A stretch of DNA of 64,000 nt from Theobroma cacao. Taxonomy: Eukaryota > Streptophyta > Magnoliopsida > Malvales > Malvaceae. Within the stretch, counting starts at the first letter, position 1, and each line of letters begins with the position of its first letter. The stretch spans positions 26,459,471-26,523,470 of the forward strand of contig NC_030852.1 of assembly GCF_000208745.1 (NCBI RefSeq), in the 5' to 3' direction. Shown here in pieces: positions 1 to 12,700 of the stretch. Below the pieces are notes generated by a model. The model made no database searches, was not told the DNA's origin, and was given only the letters and a program-made list of their open reading frames with translations. Both the position numbers and the translations under genes were made by a program.

Positions 1-2501
1 TGCAAGAGCTGGCTTCAAGATATTGGCAGCATCAATAGCCCCTTCTGCAGCTCCTGCTCCAATTAAGGTGTGCACCTCATCAATAAACAATATTATCTCA
101 TCACTTTGCTTGATTTCCTCCATTAGCTTCTTCAATCTCTCTTCAAACTCTCCACGATATTTTGTTCCAGCAACAAGAAGACCCATATCAAGTGTTATAA
201 CCTAACAAGAAAACAGTCATAAATGTGTACTTCTAACTAAAAAAAATAAAGTACCAAAAAATAATGCCTGTATCTTTGAAAGGTCTGGAAAAGGGGTAAG
301 AAAAACCAGGTAAAAAGGAAATTATAATGACATTAAAAGATACAAGCATCTTTATTGTTGATTTATACCCCTGATAAAATTAAGATAATAGCACAGCAAC
401 AAGATCTTAATCTATCAACCATCTATGTCTTCTTTTGATTAGCTTCAGGCAAGACCTTACAATTTGGAATATTCAAATTTTATGGAAATAGGAATATTCA
501 AATTTTATGGAAATAATGAAACTCTCGACTTTAAGTGACTATAATCTCTATTGACCAACCATTTCATGTTATGTATACTAATGCAGTAAACATTCCGGGT
601 AAAAATATGACCCGTGATGGAAATAGATGTTATACATACATTACACAGAATTTTAGTACGCAACTAGAGCAAAATTGGCATAAGTTTGAGGCAATTCTAA
701 AAGGGGAACATGGAAAAATATTACAATCAGATTTGCATGTCAGAACAAATCCAAAACATGAAAACATTTTTAAAATCACTATCAATTTGTAAAATCTCTC
801 TGCTAAGACAAAATATTCTTAATGCTAAATAACATGTATGCACCTTCTTTCCCTCAATTGTATCAGGAACATCACCACTAGCAATACGCTGAGCAAGGCC
901 TTCAGCAATTGCTGTTTTTCCAACACCAGGTTCTCCTATAAGACATGGGTTATTTTTGGTCCGTCTACCCAATATTTGGACAACACGTTCTATTTGAACC
1001 TGCCTCCCAACAACAGGATCCAATTTACCCTGGAATGGGGAAAACCAGCTTAGAAACAAGCACATGCAAATGCCCAGATTATATACCAGATAAACAAATT
1101 TCGTACCTCCTCGGCGAGCTTAGTCAAATTGGTTCCATATTCCTCAAGTGTTGGCATCTTTGTGTTGCCAGTTGATCCTCCAGGAACAACGCTAACTTCA
1201 TTGCCCTCACCAACCATACGAATAACCTAGTACTCAAATAGAAGATTAACCCCCATTAGCTTTTTACATTGAAAAAAAAAAAAACAAACCAGAAATTTGA
1301 AGCAAGATCAAGTTGGTTAATGCATTTCTTGCCTGTGTGCGGATATTGCTTGGGTCAGCACCTAAATTCTCCAGAACACGGGCTGCTACACCTTCACCTT
1401 CACGAAGCAGCCCAAGAAGAAGATGCTCTGATCCAATATAATTATGGCCTGAAATTTTCATAAAATAAAATTTACCAGTTAATCTAAGTAAATTTATGAA
1501 GTCCAGAGCGCATGTGCATGTAAATAGAATGAAGAAAGGACTAAGTGCTGGCTGGAATTCAAGGATTTGGTGAGATAAGTTAGGAGCATACAGCTAAACT
1601 TCTGACTCATTTAAAGATGAAGGAAAAAGGCTCTCCACCACCACAATAATCCTTTGATACAAATTTTTTTCTTTTTCATCATATAAAATGTTTTTCTTAT
1701 TGGTTAAGTCAATCAAATGGAAATTTGATTCACGTGATCTTCTGCAAATAAATAGATTCTATTATGAATAGAAATGACTGAGTGAATTGTTATACAGATA
1801 ACCAACACACATAAAATGAAAGCCAAATAAAATGATGAAATGGTAGTATAACTCTTCCTACTAGCTAATCCCAGTTTAAAAGCTGTTGTAAAATGAATTA
1901 AGAACGAAAAGCAAAAACTATATAGTATATAGATACCAAGTTGGCGCGCTTCTTCCAATGAGAGTTCCAAAACACGTTTTGCACGAGGAGTAAATGGAAT
2001 CTCCACAGCAACAAACCCACTGCCCCTTCCAATTATCTTCTCCACCTCTACACGTGCATCCTTAAGATTGATTCCCATGGATTTAAGAACTTTCGCAGCA
2101 ATGCCAGTACCTTCACCAATAAGGCCCAATAAAATTTGCTCTGTACCAACAAAATTATGGCCAAGCCGTCTGGCTTCCTCTTGGGCAAGCATAATTACTT
2201 TAATTGCTTTTTCTGTGAAGCGCTCAAACATGGCTTTAGGTACACATCTGCTACCCCTTCCTCGTCGGGAAGAGATTGAAATTGCAACCTTAGAACGGAA
2301 ATCTTGGCCAAATCTGACCATATTATCTAAAGAATTTGAACCACGCAACCCAGAGAAACTTCTTATCCTCAATCCAGGTGTTTGTAAACTGCACATCATT
2401 TTGGCAGACCCTTTTGATTTTGAAGATTCTTTGGATGGACCATGACTTCGACTAGTAACTAGAGCAGGAACAATAGTTGACTGAGCCAGAACCTTAGCCA
2501 T
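1..2501 (-). CDS. CLPC: ClpC-type chloroplast Hsp100 chaperone, N-terminal part (partial)
   Basis: ATP-binding chaperone of the stromal Clp protease, which unfolds substrates for ClpP/R and associates with the protein import machinery (family knowledge). Coding exons read on the minus strand: 1937-2501, 1333-1448, 1107-1226, 844-1029 and 1-201; they join in frame and give the first 396 of about 920 residues. The start is the ATG at 2499-2501, opening MAKVLAQST. Residues 1 to about 90 are Ser/Arg-rich and look like a transit peptide. The double Clp-N region follows, from [12 protein letters not shown]. The first AAA+ module has Walker A GEPGVGKT (about 299-306) and Walker B ILFIDEVH (DE about 370-371). 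Homology to plant ClpC is near-continuous. The intron between 1333 and 1226 starts with GC, not GT. The second AAA+ module lies outside the window. ClpC1 and ClpC2 cannot be told apart here. Confidence 0.96.
466..515. repeat. Perfect 25-bp tandem duplication
   Basis: Two identical 25-base units (466-490 and 491-515), each beginning GGAATATTC, lie inside the ClpC intron at 202-843. They look like a recent slippage or filler duplication and do not touch the splice sites. Confidence 0.9.
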
Positions 2502-3770
2502 CACTCCTATTAAGCAATCTGCATTTAGTAATGAAACAAGTCAGCTGGAATGAATACCTTACAAGGGACAATAGAATACTTGCATTCTCCACAAAATCAC
2601 CAGAGTCTACTTGGCATAAATGAATGTTCTAAACTCAATAATGAACAACCAGTAAATTCGAAGAACAAAGTAGCACGAGAAAGAAGATTCAACATAATCT
2701 CAAAGTCAACTAAAAGTGGAAACAGTTTACCAGCCAATGACACTTTTACACCACAGACCATAGTCATCACACTTCTTCAAGCAAAACATAGATTCAACAG
2801 CTTTAATATACAATATATATATAACTTATACCAACAGAGTTAGCAGCACAACTATTGATCATTTGATTAACCCTAGAAGCCACTTCTGAATCTAATAACT
2901 GAAATACAGTGAACATAGAATCTAGAATGTACATAATTTGGAAGAATTGGCATTTCAATCAGGCTCAGCCAAAATTGATAATTTCACAGCACCAAGCTTA
3001 TAACCCCTAGAAAATCACAACAGTAAAAAAAAAATAGTCTCACGATAAACAAGCTACCCAAGTGCTAAGAACAAGCAAATGTTACAAAAATAGCCGAATT
3101 CATGAATATAACATATAGGTATAACTGTGGTTTTTTTGCTAGAAGCTTTGCACTTTCAATTGGCTCAATTTACTTTAGCAAAGTTATAAATCGCTTTTAA
3201 TAAAAATCCACGTCCACCCAGCAATCATTAGCATTAACGTAATACTACAATTTTTTTATCCCAATTTCAAAAGGTGGCTTACTCACCTTATCCATTAGCG
3301 ATTACAACAGAAAGAAAAAAGAAAACCCAAACCAGACAAATTTTTATTAAAAAAAAAACCATAAATATTGAGCACCCAACAAAGAATCAACAAACACCAA
3401 AAACTTCAAACCAAAAAATCAATTTCAAACCCAAACCAACCCAACCAAAACCCTAACCAAGATTTTCTGGAGAAAAAGAAAACAAAGAATTTACTTGAAG
3501 ACTATGACCCGAAAATGAAAAACCCTAATTTCCGACAAGGCAAGAAACCCAAAACCAAGCATCAAACCGAAAAAAGAAATTTCCAAAACTCACCTCAAAA
3601 AGGAAAGAAGCGGTGCAGGAAGAAAAGAAAAAAAAAAGCTGAAAAAGATAAAATAGAAATAGAGAGTAAAACTGAAAAGGGGTCTTTTCTTTTAGAAGTT
3701 GCAGAGAGAAGAGACCCTTTTTTATCTAGTGCAAATGGTCGGCCGAAGAGAGAAGGAAAATGCAGAGGAT
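2502..3770 (-). other. ClpC 5' leader with a 1.1-kb leader intron
   Basis: Upstream of the ClpC start, a good acceptor (AAATGCAG, intron end at 2519) leaves 17 untranslated bases (2502-2518) before the ATG. A strong donor (GAG|GTGAGT) lies at 3594/3593. This implies a leader intron of 2519-3593 and a first non-coding exon from 3594 to roughly 3770, where the sequence becomes CT-rich. Leader introns are common in highly expressed plant genes. The transcription start is not visible from sequence, so the upper limit is approximate. Apparent reading frames inside this stretch are low-complexity and not protein-like. Confidence 0.65.
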
Positions 3771-5619
3771 AGATGTGGCTTATAACAACCAGCTCTTTTT
3801 TACTCTCTTTCTATTTTTTTTCTTTTTTTTTGGGTGGGGGTAGATTACAGGAAAGTATATCAAAATAGAAAATCATAGATGTCCAGTCTTTATTTCAAAA
3901 TAAAAATGGGTTGGTGGTCAATGTAAAAGATATTTCAAGTACAATGTGGTATATTATTGTGAAGACGAAATTGCCCTTGCTTTCTCTTTGTTGTAAGATA
4001 TGGAAAGGCCAAATTTTGGTTAAGAGGAGCTGTATATAGTAACCAATTAACGTGTACATCCTCTTATAAAAAAAAGAATCAACGCAACGGGTATAAATAG
4101 TTACGTTTCAAGAAATTAATAAAAAATAATATAATTTTCTTGTGTAAAATAATAAAATTTTCTGTTCGATTATAATGAGGTAAAAGTAAAAAAAAAATGG
4201 AGAAACAAAGTATATTGAAATATACAAATCTTTTTTGTATTTCTCATGATTTCATCGATTGTAGCTGTGTTAAAATATCAAAAAATAATGTTAAACATGT
4301 CTTACGTCAAATATAGTATTGTTATAATTTATACATTAAAAATAAAATAAGATAAATATAAAGTCTTGAGTAAAAGACAATTATGAAATTGCAAAATTAA
4401 AAAGAGGTACTAACATTAAGAAGAATAGATGTCAGTGCAAAAGATAGGTAGGCCAAACCATATGAGAAGCAAAAAACTAATAGCGAAAATTATGTTTTCT
4501 AATCTTGGCAGTCAGTCTGTTCCTGGTAGATACTTTGTTTGAGTAAAAGAAATCAAGCAGAAAGGAAGCAGACGCCATGCAAATGCGAGCAAAAGTTTTG
4601 AGACAGATAGTCATAATAGATAACTGATAAAGGAATCAGACGCCATGCAAATGCGAGCAAAAGTTTTGATACAGATAGTCATAATAGATAACTGATAAAC
4701 TCATGCAAGCATCACAGTATATAATTTCGTAAATGATAATAGTCATAAATTCACGATCATATGATAAAATAGCATAATTTAAGAAAGCTTTTGCATTTAT
4801 TTAGTTACCTAATTTTACAGTAACAGCCGTAGAACTTTGTACTCTGAAAGTCAACTATTCTGTCATCAATAGTCTCATGAACGTTGCAATGAATAATTCA
4901 CATCAACGAAAAAAAATTTGCAATTTGTCAAGCAATAGAGACCTGTGTAACTCGTTGCTGGTTTGATGAAAAGCAAGCAACTTATTATGGGCCTCAAAGG
5001 TTTTGCTTTCGCTCCTTTTTTTAAAGAGATTTAAGCTTTATCGTACTGCTATTTATTTAATCAAAAGCGATTTACAATAAAGAAGAAAAACTAATACTTA
5101 AACAAAGAATATCCAAAATCAAACACAATCAATGTTTCAAAAAAGGGAGATATGTATCAGATAGTTAAACTAAAAACGTCAATTAAATAATTTATATAAC
5201 ACTTGAAGGGAATCTTTTGCAACAAATGCAAGTTGTGCACTTGAGAAGAGAGCAAAACCCATTGGCTTTTCTCCCTTCGTAGTTCACTTGCAAAGCCTCA
5301 AAACCGAGAAGTCATCTTAGCGAATTTCGCACCTCCCTCTTTAACATCTTCAAGAAGAGTGGCAATGAAAATAGTCCGAACTTGAATTCAGAACAAATAT
5401 TTCTTTTAGCTTTCCAATTTCGTATGAAACTAAACATCAAAAAGTATAATCGAGAAAAGTCATAAAAACTTTAACATGTTAAATATAAGACATATACCAA
5501 AAAACAAAAAAGCAATGCTGTAAGTAAAAGAAATCTCTGAATAAGCTTTGAATAGAGAAAAAGCAGAACAGAGAGTCGTCAGTGAGAGAAAATCTGAGAA
5601 GTTTATAAAAAGAAAATAA
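3771..5619. other. Intergenic, AT-rich, no gene seen
   Basis: This stretch lies upstream of ClpC. It is AT-rich, with homopolymer runs and one 68-bp tandem duplication (listed separately). I see no protein-like reading frame and no RNA gene. The part nearest 3770 presumably holds the ClpC promoter. Confidence 0.6.
4561..4697. repeat. 68-bp tandem duplication
   Basis: Two copies with period 68 start at 4561 and 4629. The shared core contains CAGACGCCATGCAAATGCG and a following AGTCATAATAGATAACTG. The copies differ at only a few bases, so the duplication is fairly young. It is in intergenic DNA. Confidence 0.88.
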
Positions 5620-5620
5620 C

Positions 5621-6300
5621 ATGTCGTTTTTCTATCACGATGAGTCAAAATTAGACTTAAAAATATCAATTTATTGTGACAGTAATTTAGTAGGATGTCA
5701 TGATTTTAGGAGATCCATCATAAGATATAATAATATTTTCGTTAAAAATTCTTTGGTGATGTGGAAATCAAATAAGTTATTTGTTATAGCTCGAAGCTCA
5801 GCAAAAGTATAATATCAATCCACGACATCCAGATGCTGTGAAGTTATCTAATTAAAACATTTACTGTTAGATTTTGAGATCAAATATAACGATGTTGTGG
5901 TGCTTTACTCTGACTGTCAATTGTTATTCATATTAGCAAAAATCTAATTTTTCATAAAATGACCGAATATATCAAAATGAACTACCATTTATCTAGAAAA
6001 GGTGCTTAAAGGTACAATTAAACCACTACATATGTTCACCAAGGCATTGCAGTCAAGGCAATTTCATAATTTTTTGAGTACGATGAGTGTTCATAACATT
6101 CACATATCCTCTTAAGGGGGAGTATTAGACAGATTAGAAGTGAATAAGCTCAATCTCGATACAAATGCATCGTTTCACTGTTACGGTAATTAACACGTAA
6201 TTATTATATATTTTCTTTTTCTTTACTTCACTCTTAAACACTGTATATATTCAGTTCTATTGAGAGCTAATTCAATGAGAAAAACCCTGACATTTTTCTT
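5621..6300 (+). mobile_element. Ty1-copia retrotransposon relic: RNase H end, polypurine tract, start of 3' LTR
   Basis: Degenerate frames around 5650-6060 read as the end of a copia polyprotein. One stretch resembles the RNase H CD-x-x-x-G...RRS...W-x-S-x-K pattern (here YCDSNLVGCHDFRRS then MWKSNK), interrupted by stops. Downstream, in other frames, come relics of the x-AKN-x-x-FH block (about 5935-5965) and the DMFTKAL block (about 6031-6051). These are followed by a polypurine tract AAGGGGGAGT (6113-6122) that abuts TATTAGAC, the usual place where a copia 3' LTR begins. A TATA-like CTGTATATATTCAG lies at about 6241-6254 within the presumed LTR. The LTR end is uncertain (about 6293-6320) and I find no 5' LTR. 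It is a dead fragment. Confidence 0.75.
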
Positions 6301-7920
6301 GGCTTTGCGCCATTTTATCCCTTTCTTCACTGTCCTTCTATGACACTTACAAAATAGGCTCTTACACTCAATCCAAATTATTTTCTAAAAAAACCATCTT
6401 CTCTTAAATATTATGAATTTTGTTACACTTAAATGTAATTTTCGCTTTTCCGCTACCTATTTTTTTACCCAGACCCCTCTGCCTTTTTGTGTTATCATCT
6501 ACGCCTCCATCATCTTCCATCGACTTCTCAAGCGTAACGATTAAGACTTGTTTGGATTTTGGGTTTAAGATCCTGCCACGTCGACCTTTTTAGTTTTTTC
6601 CTTAGTTCAAGGCTTAAATTTCAGTCCCTTTCCTGTCCCCAGATATTTTGCCAGTTTGGCTGATTTAGCCTTTCTTGGTGTGTTAGGATTGGTTGGTGAA
6701 TCTTCAGGGCATGAGCTTGAGATTCATAAAAACAAAGAAAAAAAAATCAATAAACCAATACGTCGCTGTAGCATAGTCGTACACGAGACCATGGGGTTTG
6801 ATTTTTTTTTTTTTCCCGTTTTCCTTGTTCTTGTTTACTAATCATTTTGATTGGGTTAAAGGGAAATGAAGTGGATGGAGTTGTATGAAACTGAAAATTT
6901 GGTGCTTCGGGGTTTAAGAGAAGTTTGTAGAGTAAGATGTTTTTGTGCCGCTAAAAATATCAACCATTTTGAGGCGGCGACCTCCTTGATGGCTTTGTTG
7001 TCAACTTCACTGCCATTCTTCCCCGTTTCCTCTCTTTCGTCTATCTTAGAAGATTTTTTTGTTTGAGTACGATTGACGGTGAATCTAGATCTGATAGAAA
7101 ATCAAAAAGTCTTTATAAAAAAAAAAAAACCCTTTTATTATTACAATTTTTCCTGAAAAATCCATCTATAAACGATTCTAAATATTCATTGAGATATTAT
7201 TTTTTAATTTATTTCATCTTATCCCTATTTCCTTAATTAAATAACACATAAAAAATAGTAACAATGACACAAGACATATTCAAGAAATTATTATAATTGT
7301 ATTTTATTCGAAAACATAATAATTAAATTAATTTAAAATAATAAAAAAGTATTGATAAAAGAAAAAAAATTTACCAAAATACACTCTTTAAACCTCCTCA
7401 AGTCTCTCATTACCTTAATCAAAATTTAAATCTAATTGATATATCTCATTACTAATCTTGACGCCTATATAATGATAAATGAATTGAACAGTTTAAACTA
7501 TGCAAGTTTTAACTATGGTATTACTTGTTTAATTAGTGTGTAAGAAGGCCTTTACAAGATTATTGTACTACTATAATTGTTTCACTTAATGGCATGTGCT
7601 TTTATCATTGCCTTGTTAGCTTATTTAGTTGGAATTGGATATACACATATGATGATTAAAGCTAGATTAAGAAGGCCACAGACTTTGAGGCAAGAGATCT
7701 TGAATGCTCTCACGGGTTTAATCATGTGAGTAATTGACGTGGCTTACTACATTTGCCAGTTTTCCGCGTTGACTTGTGGAGCGGTGGATATGAAGCAAAT
7801 GTCTAATCCTTCAACTTTGGGCCGACTCTGGGATATATTAAAGGCCAGTGATAAGGAACTGGGCCATATCGTTAGGCCGGTTTAGACTTTCAACTCCCTA
7901 GGAAACCACGAGACGTAATA
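6301..7920. other. Intergenic, AT-rich, no gene seen
   Basis: Mixed AT-rich sequence. Short open stretches near 6656-7066 show no domain, no codon-like pattern and no plausible gene context. Nothing further is recognised. Confidence 0.55.
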
Positions 7921-9748
7921 TATACGTGACAATTTTGTATAAGATGTGACAACATAGCATGATTAAAATATAAATAAATTATATTAAATTTATTTAATTT
8001 GAGATATATTTAAGACATGATTAATTAATCATACTGTTATATATTCGTATAATTTATGACTCATTTATTAGTTATTTATTTAATTATGTTCATATGTCGT
8101 GTAAATTCGTTTACTATACAGTTAAGGCTCATTTATTAATTCATATAAACATTATTATTTTTATGATGGTTAAGATTTATTCATATTGAATTTTATTATA
8201 TTTAGTAAATATTATAATATTTATACTTTTTATTATAAATTTGAATAATAGAAGTATGTTTTACTTATACAAATTTGATATTAATTTGAAGATAAAATAT
8301 TGTATAATATAAATTGTATAAGTTAAATAGAAATCTAAATGACATATTGAGAAATGTAATTACACATATATGTATAAGGTTAATCCTAATCTTATTAATA
8401 TTTTAACTCTAACTAAATAGTTTGTATAATTATCTTAAAAGTTGACTCATGAGGCAAAATTGTTAAAGAAAGAATAATTTGTATGGAGAGTGCTTGATAA
8501 TATGCTAAGCATAGTTAAATAGGTCATTTTGCAAGATGCGAACTAGCTGTAACTGTTTGCTGTCAGGCTAGGAAGAAAGAGTTTGTTACTATGTAATGGA
8601 GAGCATGTTAGGAACGTACTCTTTTTCTTCCTCATGGTTCTTGTCCCACTGAGTTTTGCCATAACAAGGTTTTTTAATGAAGCTTTTCCTTCATGCTAGG
8701 GGTAGTGTTGTGATTATAATATGAGGGGCTCTAATATGTTTATATTTTGTGAATTCATATTGTAATCAGGGGTGGAGGGCCATATTATTATTGCCCCTAA
8801 AATTTTGAAAATTTTTAGATATTATATATATTTTTAATAGCCTTGAAGAGTAATATATTTATGGGGTTGTGATCCTTCCAAAATTTTTGAATTTATTTAT
8901 TTATTATATATTTTAATGGTCCTCAAAATGTTTTTTTATTTAATAATTAATATAAATAATAAATAATAAAATGATTCCACAAGTCTTAATCAATTTTACA
9001 TTAATTCTTAAGTTTATTTATGCCTCTTTCTCCTTCTCTTTCTTTTTTCTCTTTTGTTTTTTTATTTTTACTTTATTCTCTCTTATGTAACTCACCATTA
9101 AAATACACTTCATTGTTTAAAAAATATTTATGAACTTGTGAGTTTGGATAAGGATTACTCATCGCTATTATGCGAAATTAACTATTTATATATTTTATTC
9201 ATTTGATATACATGTTACATAAAGTTATTGTTTATTATGAATCTTTTAATTGTTATTTAAATCTAATGTATTAGTTCTATTGCTTGTTATTTAAGATCGG
9301 AGAATAAGATCACCTATCTTAAACACGTCATGATAGATGATTAGCACCAGAGCAAGCCCCAATAGTCGTTTTAGAACCTTGGCAGACTTTATTCCTTTTC
9401 GTCTTTGACGTCCTCAACGAATGTTAGCTAGCTCCACCTTCAATTGTAATACATGTTATGGTGATGATTAATGAAATTCATCTTTCCTTTAAAAAAAATT
9501 ATTTTAATAATATAAAATTTAATCTTATTAATCATGTTATGTTATAAAAAATTTAACTTGATATGTTTAATAAATGTATTAATATTAATCGAGTCGTGTT
9601 GTATGTGTATTAAACATATTTATGTATGTATTTAAGATTTTGATATAATTAATTAATCGTATTGTGTTTATATTTACCTGTATAATTATTAATATTATAT
9701 ATTTACCTAATACGAATAAGACATGAAAATAAAAATTGTCAAATCTAA
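7921..9748. repeat. Old dispersed AT-rich repeat, split by a nested insertion
   Basis: The left part (about 7921-8350) aligns by eye with the left part of the element in ICE1 intron 2 (about 16367-16941): GTGACAACATAG against ACGACAACACAAC, then AAGACATG..TTAATTAAT..AT, TATAT..CGTATAA and GACTCATTTATTA. The right part (about 9520-9748) aligns with the right part of the same element: AAATTTAAC-TGATATGTTTAATAA against AAATTTATTTTAACCTGTTTAATAA, then TCGTGTTGTATGTGTA. Both outer ends carry a GGCAATT/AATTGCC-like terminus. Divergence is high, so this is an old copy. The 0.7-kb hAT-like element at 8767-9442 sits between the two halves. Boundaries are approximate. Confidence 0.55.
8767..9442. mobile_element. 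Non-autonomous hAT-like element (676 bp) with exact 8-bp target duplication
   Basis: The left end reads CAGGGGTGGAG, like the Tip100-type hAT terminus CAGGGGCGGAG (family knowledge). The right end, read inwards on the other strand, is TGAAGGTGGAG, matching at 7 of 11 positions; the mismatches are transitions. The flanks are ATTGTAAT at 8759-8766 and ATTGTAAT at 9443-9450, an exact 8-bp direct repeat, the duplication length typical of hAT elements. The interior is AT-rich with no transposase frame. Confidence 0.75.
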
Positions 9749-12700
9749 AAAATAGTACAGTACAGTACAAAGGCCAACATGGAATTTAATCCACCAGCCC
9801 CAAGGTCACATCAACTCATCAAGCAAGCTAAAGAGCAGGGAGCACCAGTCGGGCGATTTCATTAAATTCAGAACTCATCATCCCGGCGAGTTGTATTTAA
9901 AATAACAATTTATTTATTTATTTTTCCCTTAGAAATAATTGCAGGTAAACTAACCCAAATACTAGGGCAATTTGCTTCTCCTATGTCCCGCAAAGCTCAC
10001 GGGGTTACTCAAGAAATATTAAAGACACTTTTCCTCCCCTTCAGGCTTTAACTCACTAACCAAAGCCATCCCCGACTGGCAACTTATTTAAGATTTTTGT
10101 CACTCCCTCTTTCCTGCTACTTGGGCCTCTCGTACACCCAACCTTTATTACACTTTAAATGTGGTCCATTTTTCCTTTGCCTGGTAATTTTCTTATAGAT
10201 TTAGTGGGCCCAACTGGCTCATAGTAGATCCCTCCCACAGTAAATACACTAGTAGCATGCCACTACCACCACCACTTGCATTTTGCTCCACTACATTTTT
10301 ACATAAATTTTTAATTATTGTGATGATTAAATTACGTGCTTTCAGTATTGACCCAATTCTTCTACAAGAAATCTACAAGCCATGCGATAAAAGTAACCCT
10401 AATTTATCTCCTACCTTTAATTTAAATCCATAAAATCTTTACGTAAATTAACAGTTTTATTGACGGATTTTCATAAACATTTTTTAAGATTTAATTAAAT
10501 TATTATTTTAAGAAATAAATTTTCAAAAAACAGTTTTTCGAATACAATGATTTACATGGATGATTTAGAATAAAAGTTGCAAGTAATAGCTTATATTGAT
10601 GATTGATGATTGATGAATGATGAATGATGAAAGAGTAGTAGGATTCTTATGTAGTAGTTTTCCTGTAACAGAAACAAAGAGAAAAAGTTAGATGGTGAGG
10701 GGACAAGTGTAAAGAGGGAAGGAGTAACGGTTGAGCAACCAGATCCTGAAAAAGGGCAAAGGGGGGAAGTAAGGAGTGAGGGTGATGAGAAGGGGCAGAG
10801 GGGGGGTTAAGCTTTGGAACTTTTGATTGGACGCCAGGTGCGGTGAACTGAAATGAAGGGTGTCACGAGATACTTGGGACCCCTTCCTTTCTTTATCCCT
10901 CTCTGTAAATAGTTACTACGACTACTCCTCACTCCTCTTCCTGCTACAAGCTTCAATCCTTTTCTTGACTTGAACGCAAATTATTTCTACCAATATAGAG
11001 CTTTGACATTTGACATTACCCTTATTTATCCAAGTCTTGCTAATGCCTCCAGGCTCTACCTTATCTCCTACTTCCAAGGAATATTTAGGCCATGCACTTG
11101 GCTTTTGTTTTTCGAAATTTGACAAGGTCTACGCACACCACCCAAGTACTTCCACCCAAGTTTTTGTCTTCATTAACAACTATGCATCAATGTATGACTT
11201 ATGTCAATATCTGACTTGGTTCTTCTGTAGTTTCCTTCAATTTCAAAGCAATTAGATAATTGAACCGTTTAAAATTTTGATTAAAATTGAAAAATGTGAG
11301 AGTATTTTAACCGCAACTATTTGTTATTTTGCATCATTTTTTTTGAATGAAATAGAATTTAAATTTTAAAATTGTCCCGTAAAAAAAATGACAACGGTTA
11401 TGCCAAACTTGAATTACTGTTACATTATTCAATTTATAACCAAACAAGTACATAATTATTTCTCAAATGATAAATGCAAGAGCGTTATAATGGCCATAGA
11501 AAGCATGTTTTCCGTTTTCCATTCTCTTTCTTTTTTAAAAAAAGGAGAAATTAACATAATATGTAATTGTTGCCTTGTTCCAGAGTCTACCCTCTATGAT
11601 AGACAAAAGTATTTAAACTAATTTCTTCTATTTTAGAAGCAAAACAAAAGGTGAAAACCCAGTCTCACCTGGCTTTCTCCAATGGCAAGAATTCCAGAAT
11701 TAAAGAGCGTTTCGTTAGCAGGGCTACTATAGCTAGCATGAATAAATTTTCTTGCCAGACATTCCAACACTTACCAAACAAAACCCTTTAAAAAGTTAAA
11801 TCCATAATAATAATGTCGGTTCAATGTTTCTTTCACCTCTTAAGATAGAAATTTTGTGCAGTTATTTCTACTCTCTTTTTTAACATGTGATGATATTTTT
11901 ATTTTTGGATAAAATCCAAATTTACTATTTACTTTTGAACAAGTACAATTTTACTGTTACATGTTTAAGTTAATTAAACAATAATTAAAAGTTAAAAATT
12001 TTGTAAAATGTTGTTCTTTTATTTCCTAACAAAATATTTTTGTATTGTTAGTTTTTATAATTTTTGAACCAAATTAAAAAAAAACCAAGATATTAAAATT
12101 ATATCCCATTCAAAAATAAATGATAAAATTGAAGTAATAAGTAAAATGGTAATGACATTTTTACCTTTTATGTTGTCACAATACATCGAACAAGGGTTCA
12201 TTTTGGCCAAATCGCAGAGAAACAGCAAACCGAGACATGGAACACTTGGGACCACGACTTAAATACACCAACCCATTTGGTTATATTTTATTTTAACTCA
12301 TTGTTGGTACTAGGGTTTGGCATTTTACATGAGATAAAAAAAAAAAAAAAAAGGTAGGGAAGATGAAATATCAACATCTTATTTGGTATCCTGTGATGCT
12401 TTTGCAGCTAAAATGCACACACTGAGTCAATTACAAAGTAGTACCAATGAGCTTTAACATATGTGTATTTGTTTTCTGAAAGTCAACTAAAAAGAAATAT
12501 CAATATGCTTTCGTTGTTTTTCAACATATGTTAATAATAATTAAGATTTTTAATAAAAGTATTTATTTTGAAAATTAATGAATTCGAATATGAATTAAGG
12601 TAAAAGTAATTTGCTTTATTTATGCAATTTTATATGTACTCGAAAATCGGAAAAGAAAAGAAAAAGGTTTCACAAATTGCAAAACGGCTGTTAAGGCCTA

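Noticed and set aside
535..792. 85-codon plus-strand frame
   Set aside because: Lies within the ClpC intron 202-843; no homology pattern seen.
3274..3772. Lys/Pro-rich plus-strand frames
   Set aside because: Low-complexity A-rich sequence in the ClpC leader intron and leader; not protein-like.
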